Program-made: the position numbers and the translations under genes
Part shown: positions 57,421 to 64,000 of the stretch, piece after piece
Layout: each line of letters opens with the position of its first letter
How positions within the stretch are numbered: position 1 is the first letter of the stretch
Source of the DNA: JBCBEX01 sp038528235
Lineage (GTDB): Bacteria > Bacteroidota > Rhodothermia > Rhodothermales > Rubricoccaceae
Direction: 5' to 3'
Length of the DNA stretch: 64,000 nt
Assembly: GCA_038528235.1 (NCBI GenBank)
Contig: JBCBEX010000001.1
Location: forward strand, 127,955-191,954
Notes under the pieces: model-generated
What the model was told of the DNA's origin: nothing
The model's input: only the letters and a program-made list of their open reading frames with translations
Database searches by the model: none

Positions 57421-57648
57421 GATGAGGTGTGGGGGTATGGACGTGGGAAGGTGTGAACGTGTGTACCAGATCCGGCTGTTAGCTCTCGGTCTTGTCATGC
57501 TGAACTTGATTCAGCATCTCAGCGATGTCACGAGACATGTGAGTCGTCAGAGACCCTGAAACGAGTTCAGGATGACACGATCGCTACTGGTTGGGGCCGA
57601 CTTGGTGTTTAGAGGACGAACGTATGAGAGCGTGAGCGACATGCAACA
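57421..57648. repeat. Intergenic region with two repeat elements
   Basis: This gap between the thiolase and the coiled-coil protein genes contains a gtatggacgtgggaaggtgtg word (57434-57454 approx.), akin to the rpoB-rpoC element. It then contains an imperfect inverted repeat at 57493-57577. The left arm reads tgtcatgctgaacttgattc and the right arm ends gagttcaggatgaca. This second element has the look of a widespread dispersed palindromic repeat. No gene is present. Confidence 0.7.
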
Positions 57649-58092
57649 CTATCCTTCGCCGGGTTTATCTGACTCGGGAGACACATCTGCTTTTTCAGGA
57701 GTCGATGTGTCCTGCGGCGGCTCGAAGGCTTTCATCCAAGCGGCTTGGGCGTGGAACGTCTCGCGCATGGCATCTTGCCAGGAGGCCATCATCTCGGTGG
57801 CGACCTCTGTAGCTTCGGCGGTCGAGGCGTTCGACTGATGGAGGCGTTCGAGGCGGGCCTCGGCTTCTTCGAGCTTACGGCGGAGCTGCTCGGTGCGGTC
57901 GAGCAGGTCGAGGTAGCGCTGGCGCGGGACCATGCCGATGGCGCGGTACCATTGCTCAGTCGCAGGCTCGTCCTCTTCGCCGCTCGGCAGCGCCGCGCCG
58001 CGCGCGATCTCGACCCACGCCTTCGCCGCCTCGCCCGCACCCTCGGCGACGAGCCGCTGCCAAGCGTCAAACGGGTTCGGAGCGTGGGACAT
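57649..58092 (-). CDS. Small coiled-coil protein of the PHA locus
   Basis: The 147-residue protein has no signal peptide or membrane segment. Residues about 45-90 read EQWYRAIGMVPRQRYLDLLD and then RTEQLRRKLEEAEARLERLH, a conserved-looking turn followed by a coiled coil. This arrangement resembles the C-terminal part of PhaE or the short PhaR subunit of class IV synthases, but identity is weak and I infer it only from pattern and location. It may be a granule or synthase accessory subunit. It lies between the thiolase and the SDR reductase. Confidence 0.65.
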   Translation of the reverse strand: MSHAPNPFDAWQRLVAEGAGEAAKAWVEIARGAALPSGEEDEPATEQWYRAIGMVPRQRYLDLLDRTEQLRRKLEEAEARLERLHQSNASTAEATEVATEMMASWQDAMRETFHAQAAWMKAFEPPQDTSTPEKADVSPESDKPGEG

Positions 58093-58214
58093 GGACGTGT
58101 GAGAGTTTGAGGGGAGAGGAGTGTGTGGGGTTGAGGAGGTACGGATAGGCTCGGCCGTTCGAAGTGGCGACGGCGCTCACACACTCGCACCCTCATACGC
58201 CCACACCCCCACAC
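58093..58214. repeat. Short-word inverted repeat between PHA genes
   Basis: The left side is built of gacgtgtgagag, gtgtgtggggttgag words and the right side of ctcacacactcg, ccacacccccacactcac words, so the two sides can pair loosely. It resembles the gtatggacgtg elements at 46320 and 57434. No gene is supported. Confidence 0.55.
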
Positions 58215-58928
58215 TCACGTGTGGTGGCCGCCGTTGACCGCGACAGTCTCGCCGGTGATGAAGCTACCAGCTTCCGGCGAGAGGAGGAACGCGCAGGCCC
58301 AGGCGATCTCCTCGGGCTTGCCGAAGCGCCGCATCGGGATCTGGCGGATGATCTTCTCCTGCACCTTCTCTGGGATCGGCTTGAGCATGTCCGTCTCGAT
58401 GAAGCCCGGCGCGACCGTGTTGGCGCGGACGCCGTAGCGGGCCCCCTCCAATGCGAGTGCCTTCGCCAGCGAGATCACCGCGCCCTTCGAGGCCGCGTAG
58501 TTGGCCTGCCCGATGTTGCCGCGCTCGCCCACGATCGACGAGATGAAGACGAGAGAGCCTTCTTTGCGCTCGTACATCTTCGGAAGCACCGCCTTGACGG
58601 CGTTCCAGGAGCCGGTCAGGTTGATGTCGATGACCTGGTCCCAGTCGTCCTGCGTGAGGTTGGGCGCGAGGCCGTCGCGCGTGATGCCCGCGTTGCAGAC
58701 GACGCCGTAGACGGGGCCGAGCTCGGCCTCGACCTGCTCCATCATGGCGGCCATCTCGTCAGGCTTAGTGACGTCGGCCTGGATGGGGAGCGTCCCGGCC
58801 TCGCCGGGGCTGCTGCGGTAGTTGTAGGCGACCTTCGCGCCGAGGTTTTCGAGGAGCGCGACGATGGCCGCGCCAATTCCACGGTTGCCGCCGGTGACGA
58901 CGACGACTTTGTCTTCGAATCCGAGCAT
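58215..58928 (-). CDS. SDR oxidoreductase, 3-oxoacyl/acetoacetyl-CoA reductase type
   Basis: The 237-residue short-chain dehydrogenase probably reduces acetoacetyl-CoA to (R)-3-hydroxybutyryl-CoA. It has the nucleotide motif VTGGNRGIGAAI (about 11-22), CNAGITRDG, and the catalytic Ser131, Tyr144 and Lys148 (SSIVGERGNIGQANYAASKGA, split). The end of strand beta-2 is YNYRSSPGEA with Arg38, which favours NADPH. ATG 58928 (MLGFEDKV) is the family start. It follows phaC in the transcript. FabG of fatty-acid synthesis is an alternative; location favours PHA. Confidence 0.88.
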   Translation of the reverse strand: MLGFEDKVVVVTGGNRGIGAAIVALLENLGAKVAYNYRSSPGEAGTLPIQADVTKPDEMAAMMEQVEAELGPVYGVVCNAGITRDGLAPNLTQDDWDQVIDINLTGSWNAVKAVLPKMYERKEGSLVFISSIVGERGNIGQANYAASKGAVISLAKALALEGARYGVRANTVAPGFIETDMLKPIPEKVQEKIIRQIPMRRFGKPEEIAWACAFLLSPEAGSFITGETVAVNGGHHT

Positions 58929-59054
58929 GGTCGGAGAGAGCGTTGGTGATGAGAGCAAGGACCCGCGCCGACTCGCTGCCACGAGGCTCGGCCCAGGGGG
59001 CGGAGATACGATGCTGCCACATCGCTGCGCGCTCGCCCCGGCGCGCGAAGTTGG

Positions 59055-60128
59055 TTAGCGCTCCTTGAGCCAGTCGGCGACGAGCGGCGGGAGCGTCTTC
59101 TGGACCTTCCCGCTGACGTACATCCCGATGTGGCCCACCGGGAAATTCGCCTCGGTGTAGTCGTCCGTCCCGACGAGGCCTGCGAGCGCCTTTGACGACG
59201 CGGGTGGGACGAGGTGGTCGGCGTCGGCGTAGACGTTGAGGACCGGCATCGTGAGGTTGCCGAGGTCCACGGTCTGGTCGCCGACCTCGAATTCGCCCGC
59301 CATGAGCTTGTTGTCCCGATACGCCTGTTTGATGAACGCGCGCCACGTCTCACCGGCCTGGTCGGGGCTGTCGAAAATCCACTTCTCCATGCGGAGGAAG
59401 TTGAGCAGCTTGCGCTCGTCATCGAGGACATCGACCATCTCGACGTACTTCTGGAAGAAGAGCGTGAACGGCTTCAGCATCAGGTAGCCGAAGTTCATCA
59501 GGTCGCCGGGCACGTTGCCGAGCGCGTCGGCCATGAGGTCGGCGTCCATGTGGCGGCTCCACGCGTTGAGCAGGCCCGCCTCGGGCGTCGCCTCGATGTG
59601 GAAGTCGACCGGCGCGACCATCGTGACGAGGTTCTTGACCTTCTCCGGGTGCATCGACGCGTAGCACATCGAGAAGACGCCGCCCTGGCAGATGCCGAGC
59701 ACGTTGATGGCGTCCTGGCCGCTCGCCTCGCGGATGTGGTCGACGGCGTCGCTCAGGTAGCCGTTGATGTGGTCGTCGAGCGTGTCGTAGCGGTCAGCAC
59801 GGGTCGGGTAGCCCCAGTCGATGAGGTAGACGTCGAGGCCGAGCGCGAGGAGGCTGCGCACGAGCGAGCGGTTCTCCTGGAGGTCGACCATGTACGGTCG
59901 GTTGACGAGCGCGTACGTGATGAGCAGCGGGATCGGATGAGGCGTCTCGACCTGCGGCGTGTAGCGGTAGAGCACCACGCGCCCGTCGCGCCAGACGGCC
60001 TCCTTCGGCGCGGTGCCGATCTGGATGTCGGCGGTGTCGATGCCCTGGAAGGCGCGCACGCCGGTAGCGAGCTTCTGGTTGAGGTCCGTCAGTTCGCGGA
60101 CGGCGGCCGGGGCGAAGTCAGGTTGCAT
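59055..60128 (-). CDS. phaC: Class III polyhydroxyalkanoate synthase subunit PhaC
   Basis: The 357-residue alpha/beta hydrolase-fold enzyme polymerises (R)-3-hydroxyacyl-CoA on granules. It has the lipase-like box GICQGG with nucleophile Cys147, the acid in VYADADHLVP (Asp302 or Asp304) and His333 in VGHIGMYV. The class III hallmark phrases PLLITYALVNRPYMVDLQ and VYLIDWGYPTRADR are present. Its short length, without the N-terminal extension of class I enzymes, fits class III, which needs the PhaE partner encoded just upstream in the transcript. Confidence 0.95.
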   Translation of the reverse strand: MQPDFAPAAVRELTDLNQKLATGVRAFQGIDTADIQIGTAPKEAVWRDGRVVLYRYTPQVETPHPIPLLITYALVNRPYMVDLQENRSLVRSLLALGLDVYLIDWGYPTRADRYDTLDDHINGYLSDAVDHIREASGQDAINVLGICQGGVFSMCYASMHPEKVKNLVTMVAPVDFHIEATPEAGLLNAWSRHMDADLMADALGNVPGDLMNFGYLMLKPFTLFFQKYVEMVDVLDDERKLLNFLRMEKWIFDSPDQAGETWRAFIKQAYRDNKLMAGEFEVGDQTVDLGNLTMPVLNVYADADHLVPPASSKALAGLVGTDDYTEANFPVGHIGMYVSGKVQKTLPPLVADWLKER

Positions 60129-60210
60129 CGTAGCGGGTCGAGGGTCAGGAATCGCAGGTCAGGAGGCGGGGCGGCTCCCCCCGTTTCGCTCCCCCTGAAG
60201 GGTCGCGAAA

Positions 60211-60250
60211 CTGTCCCCCTGTGTTCTCATCCAGAGTGTGAGGGGGACAG
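60211..60250. repeat. Inverted repeat with the same arms as the 6323 palindrome
   Basis: Arms ctgtccccct (60211-60220) and agggggacag (60241-60250) flank a 20-base loop in the gap between phaE and phaC. The arms are identical to the outer ten bases of the palindrome at 6323-6350. The flank also carries gtttcgctccccctga text. It is probably a dispersed genomic repeat. Confidence 0.7.
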
Positions 60251-60307
60251 CTTGACCGCCGTCCAGGCGTGTCAAGCGGGGGGAGCGTCGGTTGGCAGCG
60301 TCGTCAA

Positions 60308-61663
60308 TCATGCCGCAAGCGCTTGGGCATCGGCGATGACCTCGGCGAGGCGCTCGTCGTCGAAGAGGCGGTTGCCGATCACGGGCGTGAGCGCGGCGGG
60401 CGTGGCGGCGGCGAGGTCGGCGAACGTGGCGAAGCCCGCTTGCTGGAGCTTCTTCGCGCGCACCGTGCCTATGCCGCTGATCGTGGTCAGGTCGTCGGGC
60501 TTCGGCGCTGTCTTGGAGGCGGCTTTGGGCGCTGATGCTGGCTTCGTGGCCGGGGCGTCGCCGAGTTGCTTCTTGAGCGCGGCGACCTCGCGGCGGAGCG
60601 CCTTGATCTCCTTGCGCGCGCCATGGAGCAGCTTGAACGCCTCGTCGACCTCCGAGCGGGTCGGCTGGTCGTTCATCTGCTGGAACAGCTCCGCGACGGC
60701 GCGGCGCTGCTTGCGGTAGCGCATCGTCGCGGCAACAAGCTCGTTTTGCTGTTCGATGTAGGCGGGCGTGCGGAAGGCGTCGGTGAAGACGGCGTCGGCC
60801 TCGGCGGTCCAAAGACGCGTCAGCGCGCGGAGGCCGTCTACGGGCTCGCCGTCCTGCGCCTTCTTGCCGAGTGCCTGCGTGAAGCGCTCGACTGACTTCG
60901 TGAAGAGGCCGCCCATGAGCGTCTGGTAGCGCGCCTGCTCGCGGAGGTAGCCCTGGTAGGCCGCAATCGCCTGCGCGATCTCCTCGTTGAACTCTCGCGT
61001 GAGGCCGAGGCCCGGGCTGTTGAGCACGCGCCCGAACGAGCGGTCGAACGTGCCGACCATCTGCTCGAAGAGCGCGGCGATAGGCACGTCGCCCGCTTCG
61101 ATGCCTTCCGCCTGTGCCCAGTCGGGGAGGTTGTCGAAGGGCATCGTCATCGCCGCCCACGGCGTGCCCGGCGCGGCGGCCTGCATCTCGCCGAAGAAGC
61201 GCTGCGCGACCGTCTGAAGGTCGTTCGCAGCCTCCATCGCGGTGGCCGTCACCGTCTCGATCTGCGCGCGGACCGACTCGTTGAAGCGCGTCGCGGCCTC
61301 GGTCGGGTCGGTGCCAGCGGTCAGGCTCTTCGCCATCGTCTGCCACGCCTGCGCGAAGCCGGTCGCGACGCCCGCCACCGTCTTGGCGCGTTCAGTAGCG
61401 CGTTCTGCCGTCTGCTGGGCGATGGGCGCGGTCTGCTCGCCCCAGGCGGCCATCATGCGCTCGGTGGCCTGCGTCCACTGCGCGCCGAGGTCGCGGAGCA
61501 TGTCGGGCGAGACGCTGCCCGCGGCCTGCTTCCACTGCGCTGTCATCTGCTCTGTCGTTTTCTGAGCGAACTTCTTCTGCGCCTCAGTCGCGGCCTTGAA
61601 CGCCGGGTGGTCGAAGAACGCGGCAGGGTTGAAGTCGGGCGGGGCTTGGCCGTTGGTCGCCAT
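60308..61663 (-). CDS. phaE: PhaE-like class III PHA synthase subunit with C-terminal helix-hairpin-helix domain
   Basis: The 451-residue, mostly helical protein should activate PhaC. An amphipathic N-terminal region (about 1-165) resembles phasins. The PhaE core (about 175-340) contains NSPGLGLTREFNEEIAQAIA, AYQGYLREQARYQTLMGGLF, and FTDAFRTPAYIEQQNELVAA. A coiled coil (about 345-372; ARKEIKALRREVAALKKQL) follows, then an Ala/Lys/Pro linker. Uniquely, residues 390-451 form a helix-hairpin-helix domain (LTTISGIGTVRAKKLQQAGF). Such domains bind DNA or proteins non-specifically, and none belongs to standard PhaE. It precedes phaC in the transcript. Confidence 0.85.
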   Translation of the reverse strand: MATNGQAPPDFNPAAFFDHPAFKAATEAQKKFAQKTTEQMTAQWKQAAGSVSPDMLRDLGAQWTQATERMMAAWGEQTAPIAQQTAERATERAKTVAGVATGFAQAWQTMAKSLTAGTDPTEAATRFNESVRAQIETVTATAMEAANDLQTVAQRFFGEMQAAAPGTPWAAMTMPFDNLPDWAQAEGIEAGDVPIAALFEQMVGTFDRSFGRVLNSPGLGLTREFNEEIAQAIAAYQGYLREQARYQTLMGGLFTKSVERFTQALGKKAQDGEPVDGLRALTRLWTAEADAVFTDAFRTPAYIEQQNELVAATMRYRKQRRAVAELFQQMNDQPTRSEVDEAFKLLHGARKEIKALRREVAALKKQLGDAPATKPASAPKAASKTAPKPDDLTTISGIGTVRAKKLQQAGFATFADLAAATPAALTPVIGNRLFDDERLAEVIADAQALAA

Positions 61664-61720
61664 GTCAGGAGCGGGCGTGAGGAAAGAGAGGGGAGGGAGC
61701 GGGGCGCGTCAGTCGGCGCG

Positions 61721-62194
61721 CTACTCGGTCTTGAACGCGGCGAGGGCGTCGTCCATCGCCTTCTGGCTCTGGGCGGCCCACTGTTGCGTCATGTCTTGCC
61801 ACGTTGCGAAGGCCTTGCGTGCTTCGGTCTCGGCGTCGCTGGTGAACGCGCGGAGGTCCAGGCGGCGCATCGCGTCGAACCACTGGGTCCAGAGCTGCTG
61901 CTGCGTGGCAGTGAACTGCTCGTAGGCAGCCCTGCCCTGGCGCAACTGCTCGTGGGCGGCTTCGGGCAGCCCGTCGAGGTCGGCCATCTGCGCGGTCCAG
62001 GCCTCGAAGAAGTCGGCTTGCGTCTCCATCGACTTGGTGACGGACGACTCCCACGCGGCGAGCGTCTGCTCGAAGGGCTTCGTCGCGGCGTCGGCGGTGA
62101 AGGGGGCCATCGCGTCCATCATCTGCTCGACGATGCGCTGCTGCGACTCGGCCCAGGAGCGCATGGTGTCTTGGGTGTGCGTGATCCAGTCCAT
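61721..62194 (-). CDS. Phasin-like granule-associated protein
   Basis: The 157-residue helical protein is rich in Ala, Gln, Trp and Met, with amphipathic repeats such as MRSWAESQQRIVEQMMDAM and WATWQDM-type text near the C-terminus (ARKAFATWQDMTQQWAAQSQ). No signal peptide or membrane segment is present. The composition and position 57 bases before phaE suggest a phasin that coats PHA granules. It could also be a diverged PhaE N-terminal paralogue. Family assignment is inferred, not from a sharp motif. Confidence 0.65.
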   Translation of the reverse strand: MDWITHTQDTMRSWAESQQRIVEQMMDAMAPFTADAATKPFEQTLAAWESSVTKSMETQADFFEAWTAQMADLDGLPEAAHEQLRQGRAAYEQFTATQQQLWTQWFDAMRRLDLRAFTSDAETEARKAFATWQDMTQQWAAQSQKAMDDALAAFKTE

Positions 62195-62545
62195 GGCGGC
62201 GTCAGGTTAGAGGAACGAGGGCGGTGCGTGGGCGCAAGTAAAGCGTCCCAGATCAAGGGCGTGCGAAGGAAGGGCTTACACTCTAGCGAAATTTCGCTGA
62301 AGCAATGCGAGGGCAGTATCCCCCGCGCCCAGACTGCGCTGCGACAGCCATCCGCCCGACGCGCTGCCGGGGATTTCCCCACAAAGCTGGGTCGTAACGC
62401 GGATCTAGCGATCCGCTATCGTAGGTCACAGGTCTGTTGCCAGGCCGGCGATCTTCTGCTTGCCATGCAGAAGGCCGCCCGTTGAGCAGGCTGTTGGTCC
62501 AACGAAAGAAGACTGGCGACCTTTGACCTTCGACTCTGCACCTCG
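62195..62545. other. Intergenic region in the PHA locus
   Basis: About 351 bases between the phasin-like gene and the upstream SDR gene, less GC-rich in part. It holds a small hairpin cttctgc-N7-gcagaag (62453-62473) and gtaggtcacaggtc and gcgacctttgaccttcgac words like the element at 38419. It likely contains the promoter of the phasin-phaE-phaC unit. No gene is supported. Confidence 0.5.
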
Positions 62546-63313
62546 TTACAGCACCAGCCCGCCGTCCACGCTCAGCACCGTGCCGGTCACGAAGCCTGCC
62601 TCGTCGGAGGCGAGGAAGAGGTAGGCGTTCGCGATGTCGCCCGGCTGGCCGAGGCGCGCCATCGGCGTCTTGTCGACGAACATGTCGAGCACCTTGTCTG
62701 GCACGCTGCCGATCATGTCGGTCTGGATGAAGCCCGGCGCGACGGCGTTGACCGTGATGCCCTTGCGGCCGAGTTCGCGCGCCCATGTCTTCGTCATGCC
62801 GACGACGCCGGCTTTCGTGGCGGCGTAGTTGGTCTGGCCGAAGTTGCCGTAGAGCGCCACCACGGACGCCGCGTTGAGGATGCGCCCGTGGCCCTGCTCG
62901 ATCATCGCGGGGATGACGGCCTGGGTGGCGTTGAAGACGCCCTTGAGGTTGACGTCGATCACGAAGTCGAAGGCCTCCTCGGACATCTTCTTGAGCGTGG
63001 CGTCGCGCGTGACCCCGGCGTTGTTGACGAGGATATCGATGCGGCCATAGGCGTCGAGTGCAGCCTGCGCCATCGCCTGCGTCTGCTCGGGCTCGACGAC
63101 GTTGGTCTGGACGAAGAGGGCGTCGTAGCCGAGGTCGCGGAGGGCTTGCGCGGAGGCTTCGCCGGTCTCGGCGTTGATGTCGGCGAGCACGAGCTGCGCG
63201 CCTTCCTGGCCGAAGCGGATCGCAGTGGCGTAGCCGATGCCACGGCTGCCGCCAGTGACTACGGCCACGCGGCCTTCGAGGCGGGAGCCCGTGCGGGCGT
63301 CAGGAGCTTGCAT
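62546..63313 (-). CDS. SDR oxidoreductase, 3-hydroxyacyl-CoA/oxoacyl reductase type
   Basis: The 255-residue short-chain dehydrogenase has VVTGGSRGIGYATA (about 18-31), NNAGVTRDAT, and catalytic Ser150, Tyr163 and Lys167 (GNFGQTNYAATKAG). Family-typical VNAVAPGFIQTDM follows. At the end of strand beta-2 it reads VLADINAET with Asp45, which normally selects NAD(H), unlike the second SDR of this locus. It may reduce acetoacetyl-CoA with NADH or oxidise 3-hydroxybutyryl-CoA during polymer use. ATG 63313 gives ten extra residues before the core and is accepted. Confidence 0.87.
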   Translation of the reverse strand: MQAPDARTGSRLEGRVAVVTGGSRGIGYATAIRFGQEGAQLVLADINAETGEASAQALRDLGYDALFVQTNVVEPEQTQAMAQAALDAYGRIDILVNNAGVTRDATLKKMSEEAFDFVIDVNLKGVFNATQAVIPAMIEQGHGRILNAASVVALYGNFGQTNYAATKAGVVGMTKTWARELGRKGITVNAVAPGFIQTDMIGSVPDKVLDMFVDKTPMARLGQPGDIANAYLFLASDEAGFVTGTVLSVDGGLVL

Positions 63314-63365
63314 GAGGGTGGGGGATAGCGACGCACTGCGCGTCGGGGTGATGGAGGAGGGAGAT

Positions 63366-63965
63366 TTAAGTGGTGTCGGGGCCGGGCACCGACGCGTCAG
63401 GAGCCGAAGCAGACGGGGCCGCCGGGATCACCTCGATGTCGGTCGCCGCGACGGCGTCGGGGCGCAGCGAGTCGCCACGCTCTTGCCACGTGGTCGTGAA
63501 CTCGGCGAGGAAGCGCTCCATGAGGCCGTAGAACGTGGTCATCCGGCGGAGGTGCTCGGCGGCCCCGTCCACTAGGGCCGCGCTATCCTCGGTGGCAGCC
63601 GAGAGAAAGCGCTGCGCCACGGCGCGGCTCTCACGCACCGTGGCCATGTTGAACGCGAAGGCGTTGAGGAAGAAGTCGCGGTGGACGGTGTAGTAGTCCT
63701 TGCGTGGCTCCGGCCCCTCAACCTTGCGGATGAGGTGCTTGTTGGCGAGGTCGCGCGCGGCGATGGAGACGGGCCCCTTGCTGCGCCCGAGCAGCTCGGC
63801 GATCTCGCCCAGCGAGCGGGCCTCGGCCTGGCTCATGAGCAGGCCCACGATGAGCGCCTGGAGCCGCCGGAGGCCAAACGACTCGTAGAGCGCACTCACC
63901 TCTTCGATGAGGCGGCTTTCAGTGGGGCGCTTCAACGAACCGTTCGCGCGAGCTGAGCAGGGCAA
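63366..63965 (-). CDS. GbsR/MarR-type transcriptional regulator
   Basis: The 199-residue protein has a winged helix-turn-helix at about residues 27-90. It includes RRLQALIVGLLMSQAEARSL, GEIAELLGRSKGPVSIAARDL and the wing KHLIRKVEGPEPRKDYYTV. A helical region follows (RDFFLNAFAFNMATVRESRA) with a low-complexity acidic tail. This is the GbsR subgroup of MarR-like proteins. It heads the PHA locus, 53 bases before the SDR gene, so it is a candidate regulator of the locus; the ligand is unknown. The start ATG at 63965 precedes the domain by about 20 residues. Confidence 0.82.
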   Translation of the reverse strand: MPCSARANGSLKRPTESRLIEEVSALYESFGLRRLQALIVGLLMSQAEARSLGEIAELLGRSKGPVSIAARDLANKHLIRKVEGPEPRKDYYTVHRDFFLNAFAFNMATVRESRAVAQRFLSAATEDSAALVDGAAEHLRRMTTFYGLMERFLAEFTTTWQERGDSLRPDAVAATDIEVIPAAPSASAPDASVPGPDTT

Positions 63966-63979
63966 CCGGAAGCGTTTTC

Positions 63980-64000
63980 ATATTTAAGTTTGAAATATTT
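63980..64000. promoter_or_regulatory. Candidate operator upstream of the GbsR-like gene
   Basis: The AT-rich atatttaagtttgaaatat contains outward-matching arms atattt and aaatat separated by seven bases, in an otherwise GC-rich context, about 15 bases before the regulator's start. MarR/GbsR proteins bind such AT-rich palindromes. The site runs to the window edge and may extend beyond it. Confidence 0.4.

Overview
The window is GC-rich bacterial chromosome (most genes roughly 65-70% G+C by eye) and fits a Rhodothermota/Bacteroidota-type organism. The evidence is a small DUF4295 protein behind rpmB-rpmG, a protein with a type IX secretion (Por) C-terminal sorting domain, a SprE/PorW-like lipoprotein, paired Omp85/TamB genes, little visible Shine-Dalgarno sequence, and promoter candidates of the TTG-N19-21-TAnnTTTG kind. 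I cannot name genus or species.

Layout. 1-212: the 5' part of an LpxH-type metallophosphoesterase. 458-3979: a large orphan gene of visibly lower G+C. 4101-6287: a nitrilase-family hydrolase and a family-2 glycosyltransferase. 6381-14026: an outer-membrane biogenesis pair, an Omp85 protein followed by TamB with a 1-nt overlap. 14087-16692: a YihY/BrkB membrane protein, then rpmB-rpmG-DUF4295, then a small membrane protein. 16807-17460: tRNA-Pro, an antisense HNH protein, tRNA-Arg and a tRNA-like remnant. 17493-24099: a TPR/O-GlcNAc-transferase-like protein, a TIGR03032 protein, a probable outer-membrane protein and a repetitive T9SS-exported protein. 24195-32939: dapA, a LuxR-type response regulator, pyk, the SprE-like lipoprotein and ftsH.

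33969-50776 is the classical str and rif clusters joined: rpsL-rpsG-fusA-tuf-tRNA-Trp-secE-nusG-rplK-rplA-rplJ-rplL-rpoB-rpoC, closed by a strong hairpin with a short T-run. All genes are intact and in the usual order. 50893-55999 holds an M28 peptidase, a DUF58 protein and a triple-fasciclin lipoprotein.

56230-63965 (minus strand) is a polyhydroxyalkanoate (PHA) locus of the class III type. In transcription order it holds a GbsR/MarR-type regulator, an SDR reductase, a phasin-like protein, PhaE with an added C-terminal helix-hairpin-helix domain, PhaC, a second SDR reductase, a small coiled-coil protein and a thiolase. Together these can carry acetyl-CoA through acetoacetyl-CoA and 3-hydroxybutyryl-CoA to polymer and coat the granule. 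The two reductases differ at the residue that usually sets NADH or NADPH preference.

The intergenic gaps hold several families of palindromes and short-word repeats. No rRNA, CRISPR array, insertion sequence or prophage was seen. The best candidates for undescribed biology are the orphan 1173-residue protein, the PhaE-HhH fusion, the HNH gene lodged antisense between two tRNA genes, the OGT-like/TIGR03032 pair, and the calcium-loop insertions in the Omp85 and fasciclin proteins.
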